Source of the DNA: Clostridia bacterium
GTDB lineage: Bacteria; Bacillota; Clostridia; Oscillospirales; CAG-272
Reading direction: 5' to 3'
DNA length: 45,407 nt
NCBI GenBank assembly: GCA_017631325.1
Contig: JAGBTM010000042.1
Span: 1 to 45,407, forward strand
The position numbers were made by a program, and so were the translations under genes. The notes below the pieces were generated by a model. That model had not been told where the DNA came from. It saw only the letters and a program-made list of their open reading frames with translations, and made no database searches. This document shows, piece by piece, positions 31,770 to 41,205 of the stretch. Numbering within the stretch: position 1 is the stretch's first letter; every line of letters begins with the position of its first letter.

Positions 31770-32954
31770 ATGAAAGAGTTTGAACTTAAATACGGCTGTA
31801 ACCCCAACCAGAAGCCCTCTAAAATTTATATGCACGACGGCTCGGAGCTTCCGATAGAAATTCTTTCGGGCAGACCGGGATACATAAACTTTCTTGACGC
31901 ATTCAACTCATGGCAGCTCGTAAAGGAGCTTAAGGAAGCAACAGGACTTGCCGCGGCTACCTCGTTTAAGCACGTCAGCCCTACCTCGGCAGCTGTTGGA
32001 CTTCCTCTTTCGCCCGAGCTTAAGCGCGCCTGCTTCGTTGACGATATTGAGGGCCTTGACGACTCGCCTCTTGCTTCGGCTTATGCGAGAGCGCGTGGCA
32101 CCGACCGTATGTCCTCGTTTGGCGACTGGATAGCACTTTCGGACGTGTGCGACAAGACCACGGCTCTTATTATTAAGCGCGAGATTTCCGACGGTATTAT
32201 AGCGCCCGGCTACACCGACGAGGCGCTTGAGATTCTCAAAACCAAGAAAAAGGGTAACTATAACATAGTTAAGATAGACCCGAGATTCACTCCGGATCCG
32301 ATAGAGCGCAAGCAGGTATACGGAATTACGTTCGAGCAGGGAAGAAACAATTTCGAGATTAACAGAGAGCTTTTCTCTAATATAGTAACCAAAAACAAGG
32401 AGCTTCCCGAGGAAGCGATAATAGACCTCACGATAGCCCTTATCACTCTTAAGTACACTCAGTCGAACTCTGTATGCTACGCATACAAGGGACAGGCTAT
32501 CGGTGTAGGAGCCGGACAGCAGTCGAGAATACACTGTACCCGTCTTGCAGGAACAAAGGCAGACACCTTCCATCTTCGTCAGTACAAGAAGGTGCTTGAG
32601 CTTCCTTTCCTTCCCACGATTTCCCGCCCCGACAGAGATAACGTAATCGACGGATATATCAACAAGAACGAGGAGGACGTTTGCGCCGAGGGCGTATGGC
32701 AGAAGTATTTCACCACCCGTCCCGAGCCTCTCACTAACGAGGAGGCGAGAGCGTACCTCGATACGATTACGGGCGTTTCACTCGGCTCTGACGCTTTCTT
32801 CCCCTTTGGAGATAACATCGAGAGGGCAAAGAAAAGCGGTGTTTCCTATATTGCAGAGCCCGGTGGCTCGGTGCGTGACGACGTGGTTATAGAAACTGCG
32901 GATAAGTACGGCATGACCGTTGCATTCACGGGAATGCGCCTTTTCCACCACTAA
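31770..32954 (+). CDS. purV: Stand-alone AICAR transformylase
   Basis: A 394-residue enzyme that formylates AICAR with 10-formyl-THF. It corresponds to the C-terminal domain of PurH only, with no cyclohydrolase domain (supplied by PurO upstream). It begins LKYGCNPNQKPSKIYM, the counterpart of RYGENPHQ. TSFKHVSPTSAAVG carries the catalytic Lys-His pair. SDAFFPFGDNIERA, followed by PGGSVRDD, is the conserved C-terminal substrate site. The length agrees with described PurV proteins. RBS is AGGTGAGG. It is another folate-using step under ZTP control. Confidence 0.95.
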   Translation: MKEFELKYGCNPNQKPSKIYMHDGSELPIEILSGRPGYINFLDAFNSWQLVKELKEATGLAAATSFKHVSPTSAAVGLPLSPELKRACFVDDIEGLDDSPLASAYARARGTDRMSSFGDWIALSDVCDKTTALIIKREISDGIIAPGYTDEALEILKTKKKGNYNIVKIDPRFTPDPIERKQVYGITFEQGRNNFEINRELFSNIVTKNKELPEEAIIDLTIALITLKYTQSNSVCYAYKGQAIGVGAGQQSRIHCTRLAGTKADTFHLRQYKKVLELPFLPTISRPDRDNVIDGYINKNEEDVCAEGVWQKYFTTRPEPLTNEEARAYLDTITGVSLGSDAFFPFGDNIERAKKSGVSYIAEPGGSVRDDVVIETADKYGMTVAFTGMRLFHH

Positions 32955-32993
32955 TAGCTGTGACGAGAATTATTCTGACGAGAGGCTGACTGT

Positions 32994-34268
32994 ATGAAAA
33001 TAATGGTAGTAGGTGGCGGCGGAAGAGAGCACGCCATTATAAAGAAGCTGAAGGAAAACAAAAGGGTTAGCGAAATCTTTGCTCTTCCGGGTAACGGAGG
33101 TATGGCAAGCGATGCAACGCTCGTGCCGATAGGAGCAAAGGAAATAGACAAAATCCGTGACTTCGCACTCAAGGAGAAGATAGATTACGCCGTAGTAGCA
33201 CCCGACGACCCACTCGTGCTTGGCTGTGTTGACGCACTCGAGGCTGTCGGTGTCAAGTGCTTTGGTCCAAGAGCATGCGCGGCAATAATCGAGGGAAGCA
33301 AGGTTTTTTCAAAGAATTTGATGAAAAAATACTCAATTCCCACAGCGTCCTACGAGGTTTTTGACAACGCTGATGAGGCACTCAGGTATATCGAGAGCTG
33401 TCCTATCCCCACCGTTATAAAGGCTGACGGACTTGCACTCGGAAAGGGTGTAATTATCGCGACCGACAGAGATATGGCGCGCGAGGCTGTAAACTCGATT
33501 ATGAACGACAAGAAATTCGGTGAGAGTGGAAATAAGATAGTAGTCGAAGAGTTCCTCACAGGTCCCGAGGTTTCGGTGCTCGCATTTACCGACGGCACAA
33601 CCGTCGTTCCTATGGTATCCTCTATGGACCACAAAAGAGCCTACGACAACGACGAGGGTCTTAATACGGGAGGTATGGGAACGGTTGCTCCGAACCCCTA
33701 CTACACCGAGGCTATCTCAAAGGAATGTATGCAGACGATTTTTCTTCCCACAATACGCGCTATGAAAAACGAGGGAAGAGAGTTTCGCGGTTGCCTCTAT
33801 TTTGGACTTATGCTTACCGCAAAAGGACCTCGCGTCATAGAGTACAACTGTCGCTTTGGCGACCCGGAAACGCAGGTAGTTCTTCCGCTTCTTCAGTCTG
33901 ATTTGCTTGATATAATGATGGCTACAACCGATGGAAAGCTTGCGGAATGTGAAGTTAAGTTTGCAAACGAAGCTGCTTGCTGTGTAATTATGGCCTCGTC
34001 GGGATACCCCGAGGCATATAAAAAAGGATATGAAATTAAGATAGACGATAAGGTTTTAGATAGCGTATACGTCGCAGGAGCCGCGCTTGAGTGTGGAAAA
34101 CTCGTTACCTCGGGTGGAAGAGTTCTCGGCGTGAGCGCGACGGCTCCGACACTTGCTGAGGCTATCAAGTCAGCCTACTCTAAGGTTGAGAAGATAAGCT
34201 TTGAGGGTGCGTTCTATCGCAAGGATATAGGCAAAAAAGCAATGATGGCAATGGAGGACGAAATTTAA
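32994..34268 (+). CDS. purD: GAR synthetase (phosphoribosylamine-glycine ligase)
   Basis: A 424-residue ATP-grasp enzyme that adds glycine to phosphoribosylamine. It opens MKIMVVGGGGREHAI, the N-domain glycine loop. PTVIKADGLALGKGV is the ATP-grasp lysine strand, and NTGGMGTVAPNPYY and EYNCRFGDPETQVVLPLL are the conserved catalytic segments. Full length. Its TAA overlaps the purL ATG (TAATG), so the two are translationally coupled. Confidence 0.97.
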   Translation: MKIMVVGGGGREHAIIKKLKENKRVSEIFALPGNGGMASDATLVPIGAKEIDKIRDFALKEKIDYAVVAPDDPLVLGCVDALEAVGVKCFGPRACAAIIEGSKVFSKNLMKKYSIPTASYEVFDNADEALRYIESCPIPTVIKADGLALGKGVIIATDRDMAREAVNSIMNDKKFGESGNKIVVEEFLTGPEVSVLAFTDGTTVVPMVSSMDHKRAYDNDEGLNTGGMGTVAPNPYYTEAISKECMQTIFLPTIRAMKNEGREFRGCLYFGLMLTAKGPRVIEYNCRFGDPETQVVLPLLQSDLLDIMMATTDGKLAECEVKFANEAACCVIMASSGYPEAYKKGYEIKIDDKVLDSVYVAGAALECGKLVTSGGRVLGVSATAPTLAEAIKSAYSKVEKISFEGAFYRKDIGKKAMMAMEDEI

Positions 34269-37200
34269 TGGTATATCGCATTTACGTTGAGAAAAAGGCA
34301 GGACTCGATAACGAGGCTCGCGCTCTTCTTTCCGAAATAAAAACGTTTCTTTCAATTGACGGTGTTGATAAGGTGAGAATTATCAACCGTTACGATGCCG
34401 AGAATATCACAAAGGAGCTGTTTGATTACGCTGTAAAGACAGTCTTCTCAGAGCCTCAGCTCGATGACGTTTACACCACTCTTTCAAACGACGGCGCAGT
34501 AGTTTTCGCTACAGAGTTTTTACCTGGACAGTTCGACCAGAGAGCAGACTCTGCGGCTCAGTGTATTCAGCTTATCTCACACGGTGAGAAGCCGAGCGTA
34601 GCGAGTGCAAGAGTGTATATGATTTACGGCAGAATTACCGCTGAAGAGGCTGCCAGAATTAAAAAGCACGTTATAAACCCCGTTGAAGCTCGCGAGGCCT
34701 CTCTCGGATCTAAGAAGACACTCAAATCCGAGTACACCGTCCCCGAGGACGTAAAGGTGCTTTCGGGATTTTTAGAGCTTGATGATGCTGGACTTGGAGA
34801 GATGATATCCTCTATGGGTCTTGCTATGGATATTGACGATATAAGGTTCTGTCAGACCTACTTCAAGTCGGAAAAGAGATGTCCCACCGTCACCGAAATC
34901 AAAATGATAGATACCTATTGGTCGGACCACTGCCGTCACACGACCTTCCTCACCACGATTGACAAGGTGACCTTTGAGGACGAGCTTGTAGAGAAAACCT
35001 ACAACGAATATATACAGTCGCGCGAGTATCTTGAGAGAACTAAGCCGATAAATCTTATGGACATCGGAACTATTGCGGCAAAATGCCTCAAAAAGTGCGG
35101 AAAGCTCGACAAGCTTGACGAGTCTGAGGAAATTAACGCCTGCACCGTTAAAATTACGGTAGACGTTGACGGCAAGGAAGAGCCCTGGCTTCTTCTTTTC
35201 AAGAATGAAACTCACAACCACCCCACCGAAATCGAGCCGTTTGGCGGAGCTGCAACGTGTATCGGTGGCGCTATCCGCGACCCGCTTTCAGGCAGGTCAT
35301 ACGTCTACGCTGCTATGCGTCTTACCGGCGCGGCAGACCCCACCGTTTCGCTTGACAAAACTCTTAAAGGCAAGCTTCCCCAGAGAAAGATAGTAACCAC
35401 AGCAGCGGCAGGATATTCCTCATACGGAAACCAAATAGGCCTTGCTACCGGTATAGTTGATGAAATATATCACGACGGATACGCGGCAAAGCACATGGAG
35501 GTTGGCGCAGTTATAGCCGCCGCTCCCGCTAAGAACGTCAGACGCGAAGTGCCTGCTCCCGGCGACCTTGTAGTATTACTCGGTGGAAGAACCGGACGCG
35601 ACGGCTGTGGCGGTGCAACAGGCTCCTCAAAGTCGCATAATCTCTCCTCTCTTGAGAGCTGTGGCGCAGAGGTGCAAAAAGGTAATGCGCCCGAGGAAAG
35701 AAAGCTTCAGCGTCTTTTCAGAAACCCCAAGGTTTCCTCTATGATAAAGCGCTGTAACGACTTTGGCGCAGGCGGTGTTTCGGTCGCTATTGGCGAGCTT
35801 GCCGACGGTCTTGATATTGACCTTAACGCAGTACCGAAGAAATATGACGGCCTTGACGGAACCGAGCTTGCAATAAGCGAGTCTCAGGAGAGAATGGCAG
35901 TAGTAATCGAGTCAAAGAACCGTAAAAAATTCCTTGACCTTGCTGCTACCGAGAACCTTGAGGCAACCGTCGTTGCAAAGGTAAAGGCAGAGCCGAGGCT
36001 CACTATGAAATGGAACGGAAAAACCATAGTAAACCTCAGCCGCGAGTTCCTCAACTCCAACGGCGCAGAGAAGCACATTGAGATTAAGGCCGCACCCGTG
36101 TGCGATTTTAACAAGGAAATTCCCCAATCGTTCACTGATGGAATGAAAGAAGTAGCAGAGGGACTTAACACCTGCTCCAAGCGTGGTCTGTCTGAGAGAT
36201 TTGACAGCAGTATCGGTGCGGGAACGGTGCTTATGCCCTTTGGCGGTAAGTATCAGCGCACACCCATTCAGTCGATGGTTCATAAGGTTTCGGTGGAAAA
36301 GGGACACACCGACCTCGCGTCCTATATGTCCTGGGGATATAACCCAGACCTCTCGTCTAAGAGTCCCTACCACGGCGCATATTTTGCGGTGGTTGAATCG
36401 GTATCAAAGCTCGTTGCCAGCGGCGCAAAATTTGAGGACGTGTATCTCACGTTCCAGGAGTATTTTGAGAAGCCCGGACGCGACGGCGCGCGCTGGGGCA
36501 AGCCTCTGTCGGCTCTTCTTGGCGCTTACAAGGCACAGATGGAGCTAGGAGTTGCCGCTATCGGCGGTAAGGACTCTATGAGCGGTAGCTTTGAGAAGCT
36601 TGACGTGCCCCCCACTCTTATTTCCTTTGCTGTTACGACGGATAAGGCCGAGTATGCTATCTCTCCCGAATTTAAATCGGCAACAAGCAAGGTTGTTATC
36701 CTCTCTCCCGATTACGATGAGAACGGCCTTCCCGTAACTGAGAGTCTTCTATCGCTTTACTCCAAGGTCAACTCGCTTATGCGAGAGGGCAGAGTGCTTT
36801 CAGCATACACACCCACCATCGGAGGTGTGGCCGAGGCAGTAATGAAGATGTGCCTTGGAAACGGCTACGGCTTTGAGTTTGACCCCTCGGTAACACTCTC
36901 TGACATTTTCTCTTACAAGTACGGCTCGTTTATCCTCGAGGTTTCACCAGAGGAGCGCTTTGGCGAGATTATCGGCTACGTAACCGAGGAGAAAAACTTC
37001 ACCTACAAGGACGAAAAACTCGACACGGATACCGTCATATCGCTCTATGAGGGCAAGCTCGAGGGTGTTTATCCCTGCAATATCAAGGTGGATACTCCCG
37101 CACCCGAAACGGTCAGCTCAAAGAAAAAGATAAGCGTAGCGCCTGCCATCAAGCGCGCAAATCCAAGAGTTCTTATTCCCGTATTCCCGGGTACCAACTG

Positions 37201-37960
37201 CGAGTACGACTCTGCAAAGGCTGTGGCCGACGCCGGCGCAGTACCTGAAATCTTCGTAATCAACAACCTCACAGCAGAGGGCATCAAGCGTTCTGCAGAG
37301 CTGTTTGCAGAGAAGATTTCTGAGTCTCAGGCAATATTTGTGCCCGGTGGATTTTCGGGCGGTGACGAGCCCGACGGCTCGGGTAAGTTTATCACAGCGT
37401 TCTTCCGCGGTGAAGCTGTAAAGAGTGCCGTTAGCGAGCTTCTTGACAGCCGTGACGGACTTATGTGCGGTATATGCAACGGCTTCCAGGCTCTTATTAA
37501 GCTTGGACTCGTGCCCTTTGGCAAGATAGTTGACACCGACGAGAGCTGTCCGACCCTTACCTTTAACAACATCTCGCGTCACCAGTCAAAGATTGTCAGA
37601 ACGAGAATTGCCTCGAATATGTCACCTTGGCTCTCGCTTACCGAGGTCGGTGATATATACAGCGTTCCGATTTCTCACGGTGAGGGCAAGTTCCTTGCAA
37701 CCGATAAGGTTATAAAGAAGCTTATAAAGAACGGACAGATTGCTACTCAGTACGTTGATGAAAACGGACTTGCTACCTACGATATCGACTACAACCCCAA
37801 CGGCTCGACGCTCGCCATCGAGGGTATAACCTCCCCCGACGGACGCGTGTTCGGTAAGATGGGTCACGCTGAGCGTATCGGCAAGGACCTTTACCGCAAC
37901 GTTATCGGAGAGTACGATATCAAAATGTTCAAATCCATGGTTAAGTATTTCAAGGGTTAA
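34268..37960 (+). CDS. purL: FGAM synthase, large single-chain clostridial form
   Basis: A 1230-residue enzyme that converts FGAR to FGAM with glutamine. An N-terminal PurS-like region is followed by a linker, two PurM-like ATP-binding halves (SDHCRHTTFLTT, KNETHNHPTEIEPFGGAAT; and the second half around PIQSMVHKVSVEKGHTD), and a C-terminal class I glutaminase from about 960. The glutaminase is intact: GTNCEYDS, the nucleophile in MCGICNGFQ, and the His and Glu in ISHGEGKF. The length places it in the clostridial 1240-residue clade that replaces PurS/PurQ/small PurL, none of which is seen here. It contrasts with PurF in the same operon, whose glutaminase is degenerate. Confidence 0.97.
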   Translation: MVYRIYVEKKAGLDNEARALLSEIKTFLSIDGVDKVRIINRYDAENITKELFDYAVKTVFSEPQLDDVYTTLSNDGAVVFATEFLPGQFDQRADSAAQCIQLISHGEKPSVASARVYMIYGRITAEEAARIKKHVINPVEAREASLGSKKTLKSEYTVPEDVKVLSGFLELDDAGLGEMISSMGLAMDIDDIRFCQTYFKSEKRCPTVTEIKMIDTYWSDHCRHTTFLTTIDKVTFEDELVEKTYNEYIQSREYLERTKPINLMDIGTIAAKCLKKCGKLDKLDESEEINACTVKITVDVDGKEEPWLLLFKNETHNHPTEIEPFGGAATCIGGAIRDPLSGRSYVYAAMRLTGAADPTVSLDKTLKGKLPQRKIVTTAAAGYSSYGNQIGLATGIVDEIYHDGYAAKHMEVGAVIAAAPAKNVRREVPAPGDLVVLLGGRTGRDGCGGATGSSKSHNLSSLESCGAEVQKGNAPEERKLQRLFRNPKVSSMIKRCNDFGAGGVSVAIGELADGLDIDLNAVPKKYDGLDGTELAISESQERMAVVIESKNRKKFLDLAATENLEATVVAKVKAEPRLTMKWNGKTIVNLSREFLNSNGAEKHIEIKAAPVCDFNKEIPQSFTDGMKEVAEGLNTCSKRGLSERFDSSIGAGTVLMPFGGKYQRTPIQSMVHKVSVEKGHTDLASYMSWGYNPDLSSKSPYHGAYFAVVESVSKLVASGAKFEDVYLTFQEYFEKPGRDGARWGKPLSALLGAYKAQMELGVAAIGGKDSMSGSFEKLDVPPTLISFAVTTDKAEYAISPEFKSATSKVVILSPDYDENGLPVTESLLSLYSKVNSLMREGRVLSAYTPTIGGVAEAVMKMCLGNGYGFEFDPSVTLSDIFSYKYGSFILEVSPEERFGEIIGYVTEEKNFTYKDEKLDTDTVISLYEGKLEGVYPCNIKVDTPAPETVSSKKKISVAPAIKRANPRVLIPVFPGTNCEYDSAKAVADAGAVPEIFVINNLTAEGIKRSAELFAEKISESQAIFVPGGFSGGDEPDGSGKFITAFFRGEAVKSAVSELLDSRDGLMCGICNGFQALIKLGLVPFGKIVDTDESCPTLTFNNISRHQSKIVRTRIASNMSPWLSLTEVGDIYSVPISHGEGKFLATDKVIKKLIKNGQIATQYVDENGLATYDIDYNPNGSTLAIEGITSPDGRVFGKMGHAERIGKDLYRNVIGEYDIKMFKSMVKYFKG

Positions 37961-37964
37961 ACGT

Positions 37965-38001
37965 ACTAAAAGGTGCTCGACGACGACAAACACCTTTTAG
38001 T
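37965..38001 (+). terminator. Hairpin after purL
   Basis: ACTAAAAGGTG (37965-37975) pairs perfectly with CACCTTTTAGT (37991-38001). There is no T-run, so it may protect the 3' end; the terminator at 38067 can complete the stop. Confidence 0.6.
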
Positions 38002-38066
38002 GTGCACCCGTGTATGAATTAACCGAAAAAAGCAAGATATTTAATCGAATAAACAGCTGAAAAATG

Positions 38067-38125
38067 GCGAAGCAGACACGTTTTCTCAAAAGAGGAGCGC
38101 GTCGGCTTCGCTATTTTCATATTTT
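38067..38125 (+). terminator. Probable terminator of the purine operon
   Basis: GCGAAGC (38067-38073) followed by AGACACG pairs with CGCGTCG followed by GCTTCGC (38105-38111), then a T-rich tail ATTTTCATATTTTTT. Confidence 0.7.
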
Positions 38126-38145
38126 TTAATTATTTTCGTCTTTTC

Positions 38146-38174
38146 TTGACTTTTTTCTACTTTAATGGTACAAT
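38146..38174 (+). promoter_or_regulatory. Sigma-A promoter of the MATE gene
   Basis: TTGACT (38146-38151), 17-base spacer, TACAAT (38169-38174). Confidence 0.85.
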
Positions 38175-38218
38175 ATTACGGTAAGAAAAGTCGGAGCTAC
38201 TAACTGAAAGGTATATTC

Positions 38219-39613
38219 ATGAATAAGGACAGAGAGCTTTTTGAGAGAACGCCCGTGCCTCGCGCCCTGGCTACTCTCGCAATTCCCACGATTATAAGTC
38301 AGCTTATTACTATGATATATAATCTCGCTGACACGTTTTATATAGGCCTTGCAAACAACCCGTCGATGACGGCCGCCTCCTCGCTCACCTTTACGCTCGT
38401 TTTTGCTATGAGCTGTCTATCTAATCTCTTTGGCGTAGGTGGAGGAAGTCTTATTTCAAGACTACTTGGACAGAAGCGCGACGCGGACGCTTCTCAGGTT
38501 TGCTCGTTTTCGTTCTACGGCGCTCTTTTTTCGTCGGTAATCTATTCCTTGTCGGTGCTTATTTTTATGGAGCCTCTGCTTCGTCTTCTCGGTGCAACCG
38601 ACGGCTCGATAGGATATGCGACCGATTACGCTATGTGGGTAATAGTGGTCGGCGGTATACCGCTAACCCTCAGTATGACTATGGCAAACCTTCTCAGAAG
38701 CGAGGGTTATGCAAAGGAAGCGAGCTTCGGTCTTGGAATGGGCGGTGTTATAAACATGGCGCTCGACCCACTCTTTATGTTCGTGATTTTAGAGCCCGGC
38801 TCAGAGGTTAAGGGCGCTGCAATTGCAACAATGCTCTCGAATCTTATCGTTGTTATCTTCTTCTTTATAATTTTCTTAGTTATAAGAAAGAAGAGTGTTC
38901 TTTCTGTTGACCCGAAGCTTGCAATACCAAAGTCCGAGCATATAAAAGCAGTATTTGTCGTTGGTATTCCCTCGGCACTCAGCTCGCTTTTTGCCTGTCT
39001 TTCTAACGTAGTTCTCAATAATCTTGCTTCGGGATACAGCCATCTTTACGGTGACGTGCCTGTAGCAGCCGTTGGCATAGCCAAAAAAATAGATATGCTC
39101 CCGATGAACGTGGGAATGGGACTTTGTCAGGGTATGATGCCCCTTGTGGCCTACAATTACGCATCGGGTAACTATAAGAGAATGCGCTCCTTTGCCACCT
39201 CGGCGCGAATTGCGGGAATAAGCTTCGCTGTGGTTTGCGTGCTGTGCTTCCAGCTCTTCACCGAGCCGATAGTAACTATATTTAACGGCGACCCTATGAC
39301 CGTCGAAATGAGCCGTGACTTTCTTCGTATATTATGCCTGGCCGTTCCTCTTATGATAATTAACTTCCAGATGAACTTTACCTTTCAGGCAATGGGCAGG
39401 GGAAAACAGTCGCTTCTTCTCTCGTCACTGCGACAGGGAGTTGTGAACATTCCTCTTATGTTCATAATGAACCACTTTTTCGGACTTTACGGCCTCGTTT
39501 TCACACAGATTATCTCGGATATACTCACCACCGCGATTTCGTTTATTCTATATAGAGGCGTTCTAAAGGAACTTGATATAAAGCAGAAAATGACGGAAAA
39601 TGTAGAAGCATAA
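38219..39613 (+). CDS. MATE family efflux transporter
   Basis: A 464-residue inner-membrane exporter with twelve predicted helices in two related halves, driven by Na+ or H+. The first half starts PRALATLAIPTIISQLITMIYNLADTFYIG, and typical family stretches include GVGGGSLISRLLG and MANLLRSEGYAKEA. The second half restarts at about 235 with FVVGIPSALSSLF, then GIAKKIDMLPMNVGMGLCQGMMPLVAYNYASG. It belongs to the clostridial DinF/NorM-like group. The substrate (drugs, cationic metabolites) is not predictable. It has its own promoter and a shared bidirectional terminator, so is monocistronic and probably unrelated to the purine operon. Confidence 0.94.
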   Translation: MNKDRELFERTPVPRALATLAIPTIISQLITMIYNLADTFYIGLANNPSMTAASSLTFTLVFAMSCLSNLFGVGGGSLISRLLGQKRDADASQVCSFSFYGALFSSVIYSLSVLIFMEPLLRLLGATDGSIGYATDYAMWVIVVGGIPLTLSMTMANLLRSEGYAKEASFGLGMGGVINMALDPLFMFVILEPGSEVKGAAIATMLSNLIVVIFFFIIFLVIRKKSVLSVDPKLAIPKSEHIKAVFVVGIPSALSSLFACLSNVVLNNLASGYSHLYGDVPVAAVGIAKKIDMLPMNVGMGLCQGMMPLVAYNYASGNYKRMRSFATSARIAGISFAVVCVLCFQLFTEPIVTIFNGDPMTVEMSRDFLRILCLAVPLMIINFQMNFTFQAMGRGKQSLLLSSLRQGVVNIPLMFIMNHFFGLYGLVFTQIISDILTTAISFILYRGVLKELDIKQKMTENVEA

Positions 39614-39795
39614 TTAATCTTGTAAGGGCCCAAAGGCTAGAAGCAACAAAGACGTATTATAACTTGTGCGACGCCCGAAGCCTAAAAAAGAGCCGATATT
39701 CATTATAAATTGTAGTTTAAGCCCTTTTAAAAAGCTCGGTGAATGGCGGCCGTAATTTTTTCTAAAAAACTAAAGAAATGTAAACTAAAATATGA
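39614..39795. other. Gene-free stretch between the MATE gene and its terminator
   Basis: About 180 bases of A/T-rich sequence with no convincing RBS-linked frame, promoter or strong fold. Confidence 0.5.
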
Positions 39796-39834
39796 AAAAT
39801 GGGGACCCAAGACATTATCTGCGGTCCCCATTTT
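39796..39834. terminator. Bidirectional terminator between the MATE gene and eno
   Basis: AAAATGGGGACC (39796-39807) pairs perfectly with GGTCCCCATTTT (39823-39834), followed by GTTTTT on the plus strand and A-rich sequence on the other side. Confidence 0.9.
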
Positions 39835-39849
39835 GTTTTTTAAAACTGT

Positions 39850-41091
39850 TTATTTAAGAATTTCTGCCTCTATTGCGAGAAGCCTATTATATTTAGAGAG
39901 ACGCTCTGAACGGCAGGGCGCACCCGATTTTATATAAGGCGCTCGCGTAGCGACGGCAAGGTCGGCTATGAAGCTGTCCTCGGTCTCGCCAGAGCGGTGT
40001 GAGATTATGGGCTTGTAGCCACACTCTGCCGAGGTCTTTATAACCCTCAGCGTTTCGGTGAGCGTTCCTATCTGATTAGGCTTTATAAGAACCGAGTTCG
40101 CGATGCCCATATCTATGCCCATCTTAACTCTTTTTTCATTGGTAACGAACAGGTCGTCGCCTACGAGCATTATTTTATCACCGAGCCTCGCGCTCAGATT
40201 TTTCCACCCCTCGTAGTCCTCCTCGCCAACACCGTCCTCAATAGATATAATAGGATACCTTTCTACAAGAGCTGAATAATAGTCGCATAGCTCACCTGAG
40301 GTGTATACCTTCCCTGATTTTGCCATTTTGTATTCGCCCTTATCATACCACTCGCTAGAGGCGACGTCAAGGGCTATTTTTACTTTATCAGTGTCGTAGC
40401 CTGCTGCCTCTATCGCCTCGAGTATAAGCTCGCATGCCTCGGTATCAGAGGAAAGGTTAGGCGCGTAACCACCCTCGTCGCCGACGGAGGTCGAGTAACC
40501 GCGGGAGCGAAGAATAGAGGCGAGCTTTTTGTAGATTTCCGAGCCCGCGCGCAGCCTCTCGCTGAAGCGTTCTATGCCCACGGGGACTATCATAAATTCC
40601 TGAATTTCAAGATTATTAGAGGCGTGCGCGCCACCGTTGAGAATGTTCAGCATAGGGACGGGAAGCTTAATCTCGCCCGAGGTGCCGAGATATTTATATA
40701 GGGGTACTCCGAGCGCAACCGAGGCGGCTCTTGCCGTGGCAAGTGATACTGCGAGAATTGCGTTTGCGCCAAGATTGGATTTGTTTTCGGTGTTGTCGGT
40801 TTTTTGCATTACAGCGTCAATTTCAGCGCTGTCGGTAGCCGACATACCGATAAGACTAGGCGCTATAATATTCTCAATGCCGTGTATAGCGGACAGAACA
40901 CCTGCACCGCCGTAGCGCTTTGGGTCTCGGTCACGCAGCTCGTGGGCTTCGTATTTTCCGACCGAGGCGCCCGAGGGCACAGAGGCCGAGCCACAAGCTC
41001 CACCCTCAAGAATAACGGTTGCTTCGATAGTTGGATTTGCTCGGGAGTCAAGTATCTCCCTGGCTGTAATATTTAGGATATTTGTGTTCAT
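39850..41091 (-). CDS. eno: Enolase
   Basis: A 413-residue glycolytic enzyme (2-phosphoglycerate to phosphoenolpyruvate). The N-terminus is ITAREILDSRANPTIEATV. Family motifs are LLNGGAHASNNLEIQEFM-like (metal-site region), VGDEGGYAPNL (acid), SIEDGVGEEDYEGW, VLIKPNQIGTLTE with the catalytic lysine, and ISHRSGETEDSFIADLAVA. I place the start at the ATG at 41091; the longer frame to 41151 adds 20 residues not found in enolases. The C-terminus stops at SKYNRLLAIEAEIL, so it is slightly shorter than the usual 430. It has its own promoter. Confidence 0.97.
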   Translation of the reverse strand: MNTNILNITAREILDSRANPTIEATVILEGGACGSASVPSGASVGKYEAHELRDRDPKRYGGAGVLSAIHGIENIIAPSLIGMSATDSAEIDAVMQKTDNTENKSNLGANAILAVSLATARAASVALGVPLYKYLGTSGEIKLPVPMLNILNGGAHASNNLEIQEFMIVPVGIERFSERLRAGSEIYKKLASILRSRGYSTSVGDEGGYAPNLSSDTEACELILEAIEAAGYDTDKVKIALDVASSEWYDKGEYKMAKSGKVYTSGELCDYYSALVERYPIISIEDGVGEEDYEGWKNLSARLGDKIMLVGDDLFVTNEKRVKMGIDMGIANSVLIKPNQIGTLTETLRVIKTSAECGYKPIISHRSGETEDSFIADLAVATRAPYIKSGAPCRSERLSKYNRLLAIEAEILK

Positions 41092-41121
41092 AGACCCACC
41101 CCGTGTATCAATTTTAAGTTG

Positions 41122-41151
41122 ATTATACCCTTTTTTTGTAAAATTAATCAA
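41122..41151 (-). promoter_or_regulatory. eno: Sigma-A promoter of eno
   Basis: On the minus strand TTGATT (41146-41151), 18-base spacer, TATAAT (41122-41127). Confidence 0.8.
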
Positions 41152-41165
41152 AAGAAAAGCTTTTT

Positions 41166-41203
41166 AAAAGAGCGCGAGGCAAAAAGCTACCTCGCGCTCT
41201 TTT
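41166..41203 (-). terminator. Terminator after folC
   Basis: AAAAGAGCGCGAGG (41166-41179) and CCTCGCGCTCTTTT (41190-41203) are exact complements around a ten-base loop, two bases beyond the folC stop. Confidence 0.92.
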
Positions 41204-41205
41204 GC

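Noticed and set aside
34268-37960. Frameshifted fusion of purL and purQ.
   Set aside because: The single 1230-codon chain is the normal clostridial type, with all domains in order and intact active sites.
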